Assembly: GCF_900116805.1 (NCBI RefSeq)
Contig: NZ_FPBV01000008.1
Coordinates: forward strand, 1 to 64,000
DNA length: 64,000 nt
Source: Paenalicyclobacillus macrosporangiidus
GTDB lineage: Bacteria > Bacillota > Bacilli > Alicyclobacillales > Alicyclobacillaceae
Reading direction: 5' to 3'
Shown here: positions 16,594 through 24,111 of the stretch, piece after piece
How the letters are laid out: each line of letters opens with the position of its first letter
How positions within the stretch are numbered: position 1 is the first letter of the stretch
Notes under the pieces: generated by a model
Database searches by the model: none
Told to the model about the DNA's origin: nothing
What the model saw: only the letters and a program-made list of their open reading frames with translations
Program-made: the position numbers and the translations under genes

Positions 16594-18150
16594 TCAACAC
16601 AACCCGTCATCCGGATTGAGGGCATTCGTGGGATTGTGTGGACTCGCCTCCTCCGACAACCGCCGGTACGCCGCCAGCGCCGAGAAGGCGGGCGAGAGCC
16701 GGCGGTACACCTCTTCGTACACCTGATACCCGGTCTGGTACAGGCGGACCCACGCCGGGTCCGGGAGGTACTCGCGGACCACCGGGTTCCAGCGGCGGGC
16801 CGTCTTGTCGTCCACCGGCCAGCCCAGCCGGCGCGCCGTCAGGAGGAACGCGCCGAATGCCGCCCCGTACGCCACCTGTCCCTGGCGGACCGGGCAGCGG
16901 TACACGCTCGCCTTGATCCGGTTCCACACGCTGCTGCGCGCGAGACCGCCGGTCACCCGGACCGCCTCCACGCGGACGCCCGCCGCGCGCAGCGCGCCCA
17001 GCGCCGCGTTGAGTTCATACGCCAGCCCTTCGGCCACCGCGCGGACAACATCCGGACTGCCCTGCGTCCCGCGCAGGCCGACCAGGGCGCCCCCTGCCTC
17101 GGGGCTCCAACGCGGAGCCCGGGCGCCGAGGAAAAACGGCAGCGCGAGCAGTCCTCCCGCGCCCGGCCGCGATGCGGACAACCGGCGGTCGAGGTCCGCC
17201 CAGCCGTGCGGTGCCTCCACCACCCAGGCGCCGAGCCACTCGAGGCCGGCGCCCGTCCCCGCCAGCCCCAGCTCCCACACCCATTGCCCCGGCACGACGT
17301 GCGGCGTGGCGGAAACGGCGGGATGGCCCGGACGGGGATCTCGCGTGACCGCGGCCACGTTGCTGGTGGTGCCGCTGGACTCCATCACCTCGCCCGGCGC
17401 CAACGCGCATCCCAAGACCTCGCAGGGCCGATCCCCGCCACCGAGGAGAACAGGCGTGCCGGGCGGGATCCCCCACGCCTCCGCCGCGTCCCGGGTGACC
17501 TCCCCGACCCATTCGTCGGGCGCCAGGACCGGCGGAAGCTGCCGTTCCTCAATGCCGAGGTCGGCCAGCAGCTCGGGCTGCCAGGCGCGCACCCGGGCAT
17601 TGTACAGGAGCGTCCGCGCGGCCAGAGTGACGTCGGTCGCCACACGACCGGTCAAGCGGTAGACCAAATCATCCTTCGGTTGAAGGTACCAGCGCGCCCG
17701 CGAAGCCACCTCCGGCCGATGCTGCTTCCACCAGTGGATCTTGCCGGCGCTGTACGGCGCCCCCGGCACCAGGCCCGTCCAGTCCTGAAGAGCGGGACCG
17801 TAGCGTTCACGCCAGCGGACGGCGAGGTCCGACCCCCGCGCATCCAGCCAGAGCATCGCATCGTGCAGCGGGCGCATCCGCTCATCGACAGGCACCAGCG
17901 TCTCGCGCTGCGCACACAACGCGATCGCCGCCAAAGAGACCTGCGGGACGCCGGCCACCGCTGCCCGGACGGCCGCGGTGGCGGCTGACCACCAGGTCTC
18001 CGGATCCTGTTCCGCGCCACCGTCTCCGGTCCGCCGCATCGCAAGCCTCCGTTCCGCCGACGCCAGCACCTCCCCCGCCTGACCGAAGAGGACAGCCTTG
18101 CACACCGTGGTCCCCAAATCCAGCGCCAGGATCGCTTCGCGCGCCGTCAT
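16594..18150 (-). CDS. FGGY-family sugar kinase
   Basis: 518 residues from ATG 18150 (GGGGAG eight bases upstream). The N-terminal phosphate motif is ALDLGTTVCKAVLF, the probable catalytic Asp is in AMLWLDARGSD, and the second ATPase-fold block is RVTGGLARSSVWNRIKASVY, with DVVRAVAEGLAYELN before it. All are standard for xylulose/gluconate/erythrulose-type kinases. Substrate specificity cannot be set from motifs. It heads the kinase-deoR transcript. A kinase of 2-keto-3-deoxy sugar acids normally has the PfkB fold, so this enzyme probably acts on a different sugar or sugar acid. Confidence 0.85.
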   Translation of the reverse strand: MTAREAILALDLGTTVCKAVLFGQAGEVLASAERRLAMRRTGDGGAEQDPETWWSAATAAVRAAVAGVPQVSLAAIALCAQRETLVPVDERMRPLHDAMLWLDARGSDLAVRWRERYGPALQDWTGLVPGAPYSAGKIHWWKQHRPEVASRARWYLQPKDDLVYRLTGRVATDVTLAARTLLYNARVRAWQPELLADLGIEERQLPPVLAPDEWVGEVTRDAAEAWGIPPGTPVLLGGGDRPCEVLGCALAPGEVMESSGTTSNVAAVTRDPRPGHPAVSATPHVVPGQWVWELGLAGTGAGLEWLGAWVVEAPHGWADLDRRLSASRPGAGGLLALPFFLGARAPRWSPEAGGALVGLRGTQGSPDVVRAVAEGLAYELNAALGALRAAGVRVEAVRVTGGLARSSVWNRIKASVYRCPVRQGQVAYGAAFGAFLLTARRLGWPVDDKTARRWNPVVREYLPDPAWVRLYQTGYQVYEEVYRRLSPAFSALAAYRRLSEEASPHNPTNALNPDDGLC

Positions 18151-18202
18151 GCCGGCATCTCCCCTCGCCATCGCGTGGAAACGGTGAATCGCGCCGCGCG
18201 CC

Positions 18203-20224
18203 TCAGTCGGCGACGGGCGCGCCCAGCCCTGTCTGCGTCTGCACCATTCGGAAGTAGCGCCCGCGCAGCGCCATCAACTCGTCGTGCGTGCCCCGTTCGA
18301 CAATCCTCCCCTGGTGGAGGACCAAGATCAGGTCGGCATTCCGGATGGTCGACAGCCGGTGGGCAATCACGAAGGTGGTCCGGCCGCGCTTGAGGACCTC
18401 CAGCGCCTCCTGAATGACCGCCTCGCTCTCGCTGTCGATGTTCGCCGTCGCCTCGTCCAGGACGAGGATGGCCGGCTGGCAGGCCAGCGCCCGCGCAAAC
18501 GAAATCAGCTGGCGCTGCCCCAAGGACAGAGTGCTGCCCCGCTCGTGCACCGGTTCATCCCACCCGTTCGGCAGATGCCCAAGCAGACGATCCGCGCCCA
18601 CCGCGCGCAGCGCCTCGTCCACCTGCGCACGGGAGATGTCCGGATTGCCCAGGCTCACGTTGGAGGCGATGGTGCCGGTGAACAGAAACGGATCCTGCAG
18701 GACGATGGCCATCTGCCGGCGCAGGGCCCGCCGAGGGAGGGTGGAAAGGTCCCGGCCGTCGATGCGAATGCGGCCGGCGCGCGGCTCGTAAAACCGGAAG
18801 AGCAGATTCATCACGGAGCTCTTGCCCGATCCGGTATGGCCCACCAGGGCCACCGTCTGCCCCGGACGGGCCTCAAACGAGATGCCCTTAAGGACATCGC
18901 GCCGCCCGTCGTAGGAGAAGTACACGTCTTCGAACACCACGTGCCCTCGGATCTTGGGCACCTCGCCCGACACGCCGTCTTCCTCAGGCTCGTCTAGCAG
19001 CGCGAACACCCGCTCCGCCGACACCCGGGCCTGTTCGAGGTTGGCCAACTGGTTGACCACCTGGGTGACGGGCTGAAACAGCCGCGTCAGGTAGTCGGTG
19101 AAAGCGTACAGCGCTCCGAACGAGATGAGGTTGACGCGATGGAGCGTCCGCCAACCAAAATAGGCGATCAACGCGGCGAAAAACAGGTTGCGCAACGCGC
19201 CCGCCAGGTTCCAGCCCGTCGCCGAATTGATCCGCAGCAGCCGCGTCTGCTCCCGGAACAACTCGCCGTTGACCGCGTCGAACTCGGCCAACGTCCGCCG
19301 CTCTCGGTGAAACGCGCGAATGACCGAGATCCCCTGGATGGTCTCGTTGATCATCGCGTTCACCTCGCCCACCAACGCCCGGACGCGGTGGTTGATGGCC
19401 CCGGCCGCCCGGCGGTAGAGCACCATCCACCCCGCCAGCAGGGGCAACAGGAGCAGGCAGATGAGCGCCATGCGGACGTCCAGGAGGAACAGGGCCGTGT
19501 AGATCCCGGCCAGATAGACGGCGCTCGATCCCACGTTGGCCAGCACGGTGACAAACAGGTCGCGGATGGTCTCGGTGTCGTTGGTGACGCGGGAGACCAC
19601 CCGCCCCGCAGGCGTGGTGTCGAAAAACCGCATCGGCACCCGGTGGATATGGGCGAACACGTCCCGTCGCAGCTGCTGCAGCACGCGCCCCGCCATCACC
19701 TGCAGGAGCAGTTGGTGGCCGTACGTGAACACCGCCGACACCGCCAAGAGCCCCACGTACACCAGCGCCAGCCGCCACAGCGCGGGCACCTCCGGGCGGT
19801 AGAAGGCGAACACGTCCGCCGCCGACAACCGCACCGCGGGCGCTTCTTCCACCTGTCCCTGCCGCTGCACCCGGATGCGGCCGTCCGCCACCGAACGCTC
19901 GCCATCCGCCGGAATGGCCTGCGGCACGAAGTAAAACGCCCGCCCCACCTGGAGAATGCGGACCTCGCCGCCATGCGGCGCGCCCGCCGGCCACTCATCC
20001 GCGCGCGCGTACCAGTGGCCCCGGTACAGGACCGCCTGGGGCGCGGGTCCGGACACCTCGTACCAGGGCTGTTCAATCCCGGAGATGTGCACGTCTATCA
20101 TCCGCTTCGCGATGAACGGACCGCTCAACTCGCTGACCACCGCCAGCGCCAACATCCCCAGAGCCGCCACCAGGACGCGCCGGTGCGACCACGCGTAGGC
20201 GCCGAGCCTTTTCCACACCCTCAT
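18203..20224 (-). CDS. ABC exporter subunit with canonical ATP site (YheH/BmrD-like)
   Basis: 673 residues. Six membrane segments fill residues ~15-355, with an extra soluble insert (~50-130) between the first two, as in YheH/BmrD and LmrD-type subunits. The nucleotide domain has Walker A GHTGSGKSS, the non-consensus signature LSLGQRQ, Walker B ILVLDEATANID with the catalytic Glu, and H-loop IAHRLS. It pairs with the protein encoded just upstream; the starts and stops overlap by four bases. Multidrug export is the usual role of such pairs. Confidence 0.9.
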   Translation of the reverse strand: MRVWKRLGAYAWSHRRVLVAALGMLALAVVSELSGPFIAKRMIDVHISGIEQPWYEVSGPAPQAVLYRGHWYARADEWPAGAPHGGEVRILQVGRAFYFVPQAIPADGERSVADGRIRVQRQGQVEEAPAVRLSAADVFAFYRPEVPALWRLALVYVGLLAVSAVFTYGHQLLLQVMAGRVLQQLRRDVFAHIHRVPMRFFDTTPAGRVVSRVTNDTETIRDLFVTVLANVGSSAVYLAGIYTALFLLDVRMALICLLLLPLLAGWMVLYRRAAGAINHRVRALVGEVNAMINETIQGISVIRAFHRERRTLAEFDAVNGELFREQTRLLRINSATGWNLAGALRNLFFAALIAYFGWRTLHRVNLISFGALYAFTDYLTRLFQPVTQVVNQLANLEQARVSAERVFALLDEPEEDGVSGEVPKIRGHVVFEDVYFSYDGRRDVLKGISFEARPGQTVALVGHTGSGKSSVMNLLFRFYEPRAGRIRIDGRDLSTLPRRALRRQMAIVLQDPFLFTGTIASNVSLGNPDISRAQVDEALRAVGADRLLGHLPNGWDEPVHERGSTLSLGQRQLISFARALACQPAILVLDEATANIDSESEAVIQEALEVLKRGRTTFVIAHRLSTIRNADLILVLHQGRIVERGTHDELMALRGRYFRMVQTQTGLGAPVAD

Positions 20225-22032
20225 GGCTCTCCATCCCTCGCCTCGTCGCGCACACCGCCGTCGACATCCTCCGGTTCGTCCGCGGGACCGGATTCCGACT
20301 GCTCCGCCTGCTGCCTGTGGTACTGTTCACGAAACCAGCTCCCGGGGCGGCCGAGCAGTTGCTGCGGCGTGCCTTGCTCCACCATTCGCCCGTCCTCCAG
20401 GACCACCACCCAGTCGGCGTGTTCCACCGCCGGCATGCGGTGCGTCGCGATGAACGTCGTGCGCCCGCGCCGCAGCTTGCGGATGTTGGCGAGGATGCGG
20501 GCCTCCGTCCGGGCGTCCACGGCCGACAGCGCGTCGTCCAAAATCAGGATCTCGGGTTGCCTGATCAGCGCCCGGGCCAGGGCGATGCGCTGCTTCTGCC
20601 CGCCCGACAGCGTGACCCCGCGCTCCCCCACCATGGTGTCGATCCCGTCGGGCAGCGCCGCCAGGTCTTCCCTGAAACCGGCCATCTCCAGGGCCGCGAT
20701 GACCGCTTCCCGGCTGGCATCCGGCGCCCCGAAGCGGACATTGTCCGCCAGCGGCCGGGAGAACAGCGTCGGCTCCTGCGGGACGTAGCCCATCCACGCG
20801 CGCAGCCGCTCAAACGGGATGCGAGTCAGCGGCACGCCGTTGATCCGGACGGCACCCTGTCCCGGGGGATACTCGCGCAGCAGTTGGCGCAGGAGGGTGG
20901 TCTTCCCGCTGCCTGTGCGCCCCACGATGCCGATGGTCTGCCCCCGCCGGACGGACAGCGTGACGTCTTTCAGGTTGTCGACGGACGAAGACGGGTACCG
21001 GAAGGTGACGTGATCGAACACAATTTCTTCCGGCACCGCGATCTCGACCGGATCGTCCGCGTCCCGCACGTCCTGCGGGTGGGACAGCGTCTCCTGGACG
21101 CGGTCCAGTGACGCGTTTCCGCGCTGCATGATGTTGATCAGCTCGCCGATGGCCAGCATCGGCCAGATCAACATGCCGAGGTACACGTTGAACGCCGTCA
21201 ACTGGCCGAGGGTCAACTCGCTGCGGAACACCAGATAGGCGCCGTAGCCCAGGCCAATCAGGTAACTCGCGCCCACCAGCAGTTTGATGGTCGGATCAAA
21301 CAGGGCTTCCACGCGCGCCACCGCGACGTTTCTCCGGTAGACCGCCTCGTTGACGCGCTCAAACCGTTCCTGTTCCGCCTGCTCCTGGGCGAAGGCGCGC
21401 AGCACGCGCATCCCGGAGACGGTCTCCAACACCTGGTCGTTCATGTCGCCGAAGGCGTCCTGGGCCTCCGTGAACCGTCGGTGCACCACCTTGCCGTACT
21501 GGGTGACCAAGGCCGCGATGACGGGCAGCGGCAACAAGGACAGAAGGGTCAGTTTCCAGTGGGTCCACACCGCCATGGTGACGAGGATGGTGGCCGAAAA
21601 GGTGGTGGAGTCTATCAACGTCAACATGCCAAAGCCGACCGTCTGGGACACCGCCAACACATCGTTGGTCGCCCGCGCCATCAGGTCTCCGGTCCGGTTT
21701 CGCTCAAAAAACGGCGGAGACATGTCGAGAAAATGGCGCATCAGGCGGTGCCGCAGGGTTCGCTCCAGAAGGCGGCTGCCGCCGTACAGCTGATACGACC
21801 AGGTGAATCCCATCGTGTACGACACGAGGATCACCAGCGCGTACAAGCCCAGCATGGCGGCCAGCCGTCCGGGGGTGAGCGTGCCTTGGCTCATCGCGTC
21901 GATGGCATCGCCAATCAGTTTGGGCGGTATGATTTCCACGAAGTTGAGGATGAACAAGAAGCCGATGGCGATGGTGTACCGGACCCAGTGCGTCCGGAAA
22001 AACCAGCCGAGTTTCGCCAACACGCTGAACAC
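20221..22032 (-). CDS. ABC exporter subunit with degenerate ATP site (YheI/BmrC-like)
   Basis: 603 residues from GTG 22032, six bases after GGAGGG. Six membrane segments precede an ATPase domain with Walker A GRTGSGKTT, signature LSGGQKQR, and Walker B LILDDALSAVD, where the catalytic Glu is replaced by Asp; the H-loop is THRM. This is the pattern of the half with the inactive ATP site in heterodimeric exporters such as BmrC/BmrD. First gene of the pair, behind its own promoter and palindrome. Confidence 0.9.
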   Translation of the reverse strand: MFSVLAKLGWFFRTHWVRYTIAIGFLFILNFVEIIPPKLIGDAIDAMSQGTLTPGRLAAMLGLYALVILVSYTMGFTWSYQLYGGSRLLERTLRHRLMRHFLDMSPPFFERNRTGDLMARATNDVLAVSQTVGFGMLTLIDSTTFSATILVTMAVWTHWKLTLLSLLPLPVIAALVTQYGKVVHRRFTEAQDAFGDMNDQVLETVSGMRVLRAFAQEQAEQERFERVNEAVYRRNVAVARVEALFDPTIKLLVGASYLIGLGYGAYLVFRSELTLGQLTAFNVYLGMLIWPMLAIGELINIMQRGNASLDRVQETLSHPQDVRDADDPVEIAVPEEIVFDHVTFRYPSSSVDNLKDVTLSVRRGQTIGIVGRTGSGKTTLLRQLLREYPPGQGAVRINGVPLTRIPFERLRAWMGYVPQEPTLFSRPLADNVRFGAPDASREAVIAALEMAGFREDLAALPDGIDTMVGERGVTLSGGQKQRIALARALIRQPEILILDDALSAVDARTEARILANIRKLRRGRTTFIATHRMPAVEHADWVVVLEDGRMVEQGTPQQLLGRPGSWFREQYHRQQAEQSESGPADEPEDVDGGVRDEARDGEP

Positions 22033-22055
22033 AGGGTTCCCTCCAACAAAAATCC

Positions 22056-22078
22056 ATTATATCAGACTGTACCGTCTG
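22056..22078 (-). promoter_or_regulatory. -10 element and palindromic operator of the ABC exporter genes
   Basis: Minus strand TATAAT (22061-22056) lies 24 bases upstream of the GTG start. Directly upstream (22063-22078) is the near-perfect 16-bp palindrome CAGACTGTACCGTCTG, which fills the spacer between -10 and -35. No good -35 is seen. A repressor site is inferred. Confidence 0.6.
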
Positions 22079-22149
22079 TGCTCGCGGCTTCCTGTGTATT
22101 TTCGCAAGATTCTACACCCGATTCGATGACCGTATACGCGGACGGATGG

Positions 22150-22184
22150 AAAAAGGGCCGCCGGGAGCATCCTCCCGACGGCCC
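22150..22184 (-). terminator. Terminator after the lipoprotein gene
   Basis: A long stem GGGCCGTCGGGAG/CTCCCGGCGGCCC with a four-base loop and one mismatch, followed by TTTTT on the minus strand. It lies 24 bases past the lipoprotein stop and just upstream of the exporter promoter. Confidence 0.88.
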
Positions 22185-22207
22185 AGACGCGTGTTCCGGG
22201 CGACGGC

Positions 22208-22777
22208 TCACTTGTCGCCCGCGAACACGACCTTTCCGCTGCTGTCCTTGGCCATCAGCGCCTGCTTCTTCTCGCTCTTGGAACCGTCCTGTGCCGGAAC
22301 GTTGAACGTCACCAGGTAGGTGCCATCCCCCTGATCCTTCACGTCCGCCACCGTCGCCTTGTACCAGTTCCACTCGTCCGTCGCCGTGGACTCGGCGATC
22401 ACGTATTGGCCGTCCTTCAGCTGTACGTCCTTGAACATGTCGTCGATGGCCGCCGGCGTGAAGAAATCCAGGTACCGGGCCTTCAGCGTGTCGAGATCCT
22501 GCTTGTTCTTCGCCACCAGATCGAACGTCTGGCCGCCAATCTTCACCTGATCCATCGGTCCGTTGATGGTCGAACCGTGATGCAGGTCCTCCATCGCGGC
22601 GTGCGCCGCCGCGTTGACGGACACGAAGGTCTGTTTCAAACCGTCCGTCACTGCGGACGATCCGGCGCCCGTGATCGCATTCGTCGCATTCGACGCATTG
22701 CCCGCGGCTGTGCCGCACCCTGCCAACACCGCCATCGCGGCGATGGTCACCACCCCAGCTGTCCAACGTTTCACCAA
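22208..22777 (-). CDS. Secreted lipoprotein of unknown function
   Basis: 189 residues from TTG 22777 (GTG 22774 also possible) after AGGGAGTGAG. A type II signal peptide with lipobox LAGC (Cys ~21) leads to a low-complexity Gly/Ala/Asn linker, then a mixed alpha/beta domain with repeated Asp-Lys pairs (MFKDVQLKDGQYVIAEST, KATVADVKDQGDGTYLVTFN). I do not recognise the family; the fold reads like the small NTF2-like or DUF4878 export lipoproteins. It is monocistronic, with a near-consensus promoter and a strong terminator, so it may be well expressed. Confidence 0.8.
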   Translation of the reverse strand: MVKRWTAGVVTIAAMAVLAGCGTAAGNASNATNAITGAGSSAVTDGLKQTFVSVNAAAHAAMEDLHHGSTINGPMDQVKIGGQTFDLVAKNKQDLDTLKARYLDFFTPAAIDDMFKDVQLKDGQYVIAESTATDEWNWYKATVADVKDQGDGTYLVTFNVPAQDGSKSEKKQALMAKDSSGKVVFAGDK

Positions 22778-22819
22778 ATCTCACTCCCTAATGGTCTCTA
22801 TCTTTCTGTGAACAATCCG

Positions 22820-22848
22820 ATCTTAGAAGACTCTTAGGGACATGTCAA
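22820..22848 (-). promoter_or_regulatory. Near-consensus SigA promoter for the lipoprotein gene
   Basis: Minus strand TTGACA (22848-22843), a 17-base spacer and TAAGAT (22825-22820). A perfect -35 with ideal spacing 43 bases before the TTG start. Confidence 0.8.
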
Positions 22849-22881
22849 ACGTTAGCAGCTGTGTAATAGTATTGATAAGTT

Positions 22882-23517
22882 TCAGTTCATTTGGAAAAAC
22901 GGATTCGCCTGACGCTCCCGGCCGATGGTGGATGTCCCCATGTGCCCCGGGTAGATGGTTAAGTCATCCGGCAGACCCTGCAACCGGCGCAACGAGCGCT
23001 CCATCGCGGCCGGGTCGGACAGGGGCAAATCGGTGCGACCGATGGTCCCGGCAAACAGGGTGTCGCCGGTGAACGCCACCTTCTCCCCGATGAGGCAGAC
23101 GCTGCCCGGCGAATGCCCCGGCGTGTGCCAGACGGTGAAACGCAGGTCCCCCAACGTCACCACGTCTCCGTCCTCCCAGAAGGCGTCCGGCGCCCGCAGC
23201 GGGGGCACCGTCTGATTCAGCCACCGCTGGGCCGACTCCGGCATCGCTTCCCACACCGGAACGTCCGCCCGGTGCAGCCACGCCGGCACGGACAGTCGAT
23301 CCCGCACCACGTCGACGCCCATCACATGGTCGACATGCGCGTGCGTGTTCCAAATCGCCTCCACAGCCAACCGGTGCTGCTCGACGAATGCCAGGACCGG
23401 CGTCACGGCCGTGTCGCCCGGGTCGATGATCACCGCCCGGGCACCCGGTTCGTCCGCCTCCGCCAACACGTAACAATTGGAGCCAAAGGGGCTGATGACA
23501 AATGAGCGAATGAGCAT
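22882..23517 (-). CDS. Metallo-beta-lactamase-fold hydrolase (YqgX/GloB-like)
   Basis: 211 residues. The dinuclear metal site is complete: THAHVDH (~58-64), His in HTPGHSPGS, Asp in AFTGDTLF and His in IYPGHMG. Size and the GRTDLP motif match the short hydroxyacylglutathione-hydrolase-like group common in Firmicutes (YqgX). These may act on thiol esters such as bacillithiol adducts; the substrate here is inferred. Its stop is followed by the consensus promoter of the lipoprotein gene. Confidence 0.88.
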   Translation of the reverse strand: MLIRSFVISPFGSNCYVLAEADEPGARAVIIDPGDTAVTPVLAFVEQHRLAVEAIWNTHAHVDHVMGVDVVRDRLSVPAWLHRADVPVWEAMPESAQRWLNQTVPPLRAPDAFWEDGDVVTLGDLRFTVWHTPGHSPGSVCLIGEKVAFTGDTLFAGTIGRTDLPLSDPAAMERSLRRLQGLPDDLTIYPGHMGTSTIGRERQANPFFQMN

Positions 23518-23550
23518 CCCTGTCCCTCCTCCGAATGCCGCTCCGCCGCG

Positions 23551-24000
23551 TCAAAACTGGCGCTGGCTGTCGAGCAGGATGGTAACCGGCCCGTCGTTCA
23601 CCAGCGAGACCTCCATCATCGCCCCGAACCGGCCGGTCTCCACGTGCAGGCCCCACCCGCGCAGGTATTCATTGAACCGCTCGTACAGCGGTTCCGCCTC
23701 TTCCGGGCGAGCCGCCTCCATGTAATTGGGCCGCCGGCCCTTGCGCACGTCCCCGTACAGGGTGAACTGCGAGATCGACAGGATGGATCCGCCCGCCTCG
23801 CGCACGTCGAGGTTCATCTTCCCTTCCGCGTCGGCGAACACCCGCAGGTGCGCGACCTTCTCCGCCAGATAGCGCGCGTCGTCTTCGGTATCCCCGGCAC
23901 GCACGCCGAGCAGCACCACCAGACCGAAGTCCACGCGCCCCACGACCTCGCCGCCCACGCGCACGCAGGCTGGACCACTCCGTTGCACGACGGCTCTCAT
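23551..24000 (-). CDS. dtd: D-aminoacyl-tRNA deacylase
   Basis: 149 residues, full length. Dtd hydrolyses D-aminoacyl-tRNA and mischarged glycyl-tRNA. The family motifs are present: N-terminal MRAVVQRSG, the substrate-pocket [11 protein letters not shown] and the C-terminal [11 protein letters not shown] (family GPVT). [11 protein letters not shown] is also typical. It lies downstream of the (p)ppGpp enzyme gene, the same order as in Bacillus. Confidence 0.95.
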   Translation of the reverse strand: MRAVVQRSGPACVRVGGEVVGRVDFGLVVLLGVRAGDTEDDARYLAEKVAHLRVFADAEGKMNLDVREAGGSILSISQFTLYGDVRKGRRPNYMEAARPEEAEPLYERFNEYLRGWGLHVETGRFGAMMEVSLVNDGPVTILLDSQRQF

Positions 24001-24111
24001 CTCGTCCCTCCCCGGTTATCCATATGCCCTTCTCATGCGTCCCGGCCGGACGCCGGCCCCGCGCCTTCCGCCGGCGCCGCCCCCATGGCGCCCCTGGCGA
24101 CGCCGGCCTCG

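Noticed and set aside
11524-18150. A complete Entner-Doudoroff or galacturonate pathway
   Set aside because: Only the reductase and aldolase steps are present; dehydratase, isomerase and PfkB-type kinase are missing, so the cluster is described as incomplete.
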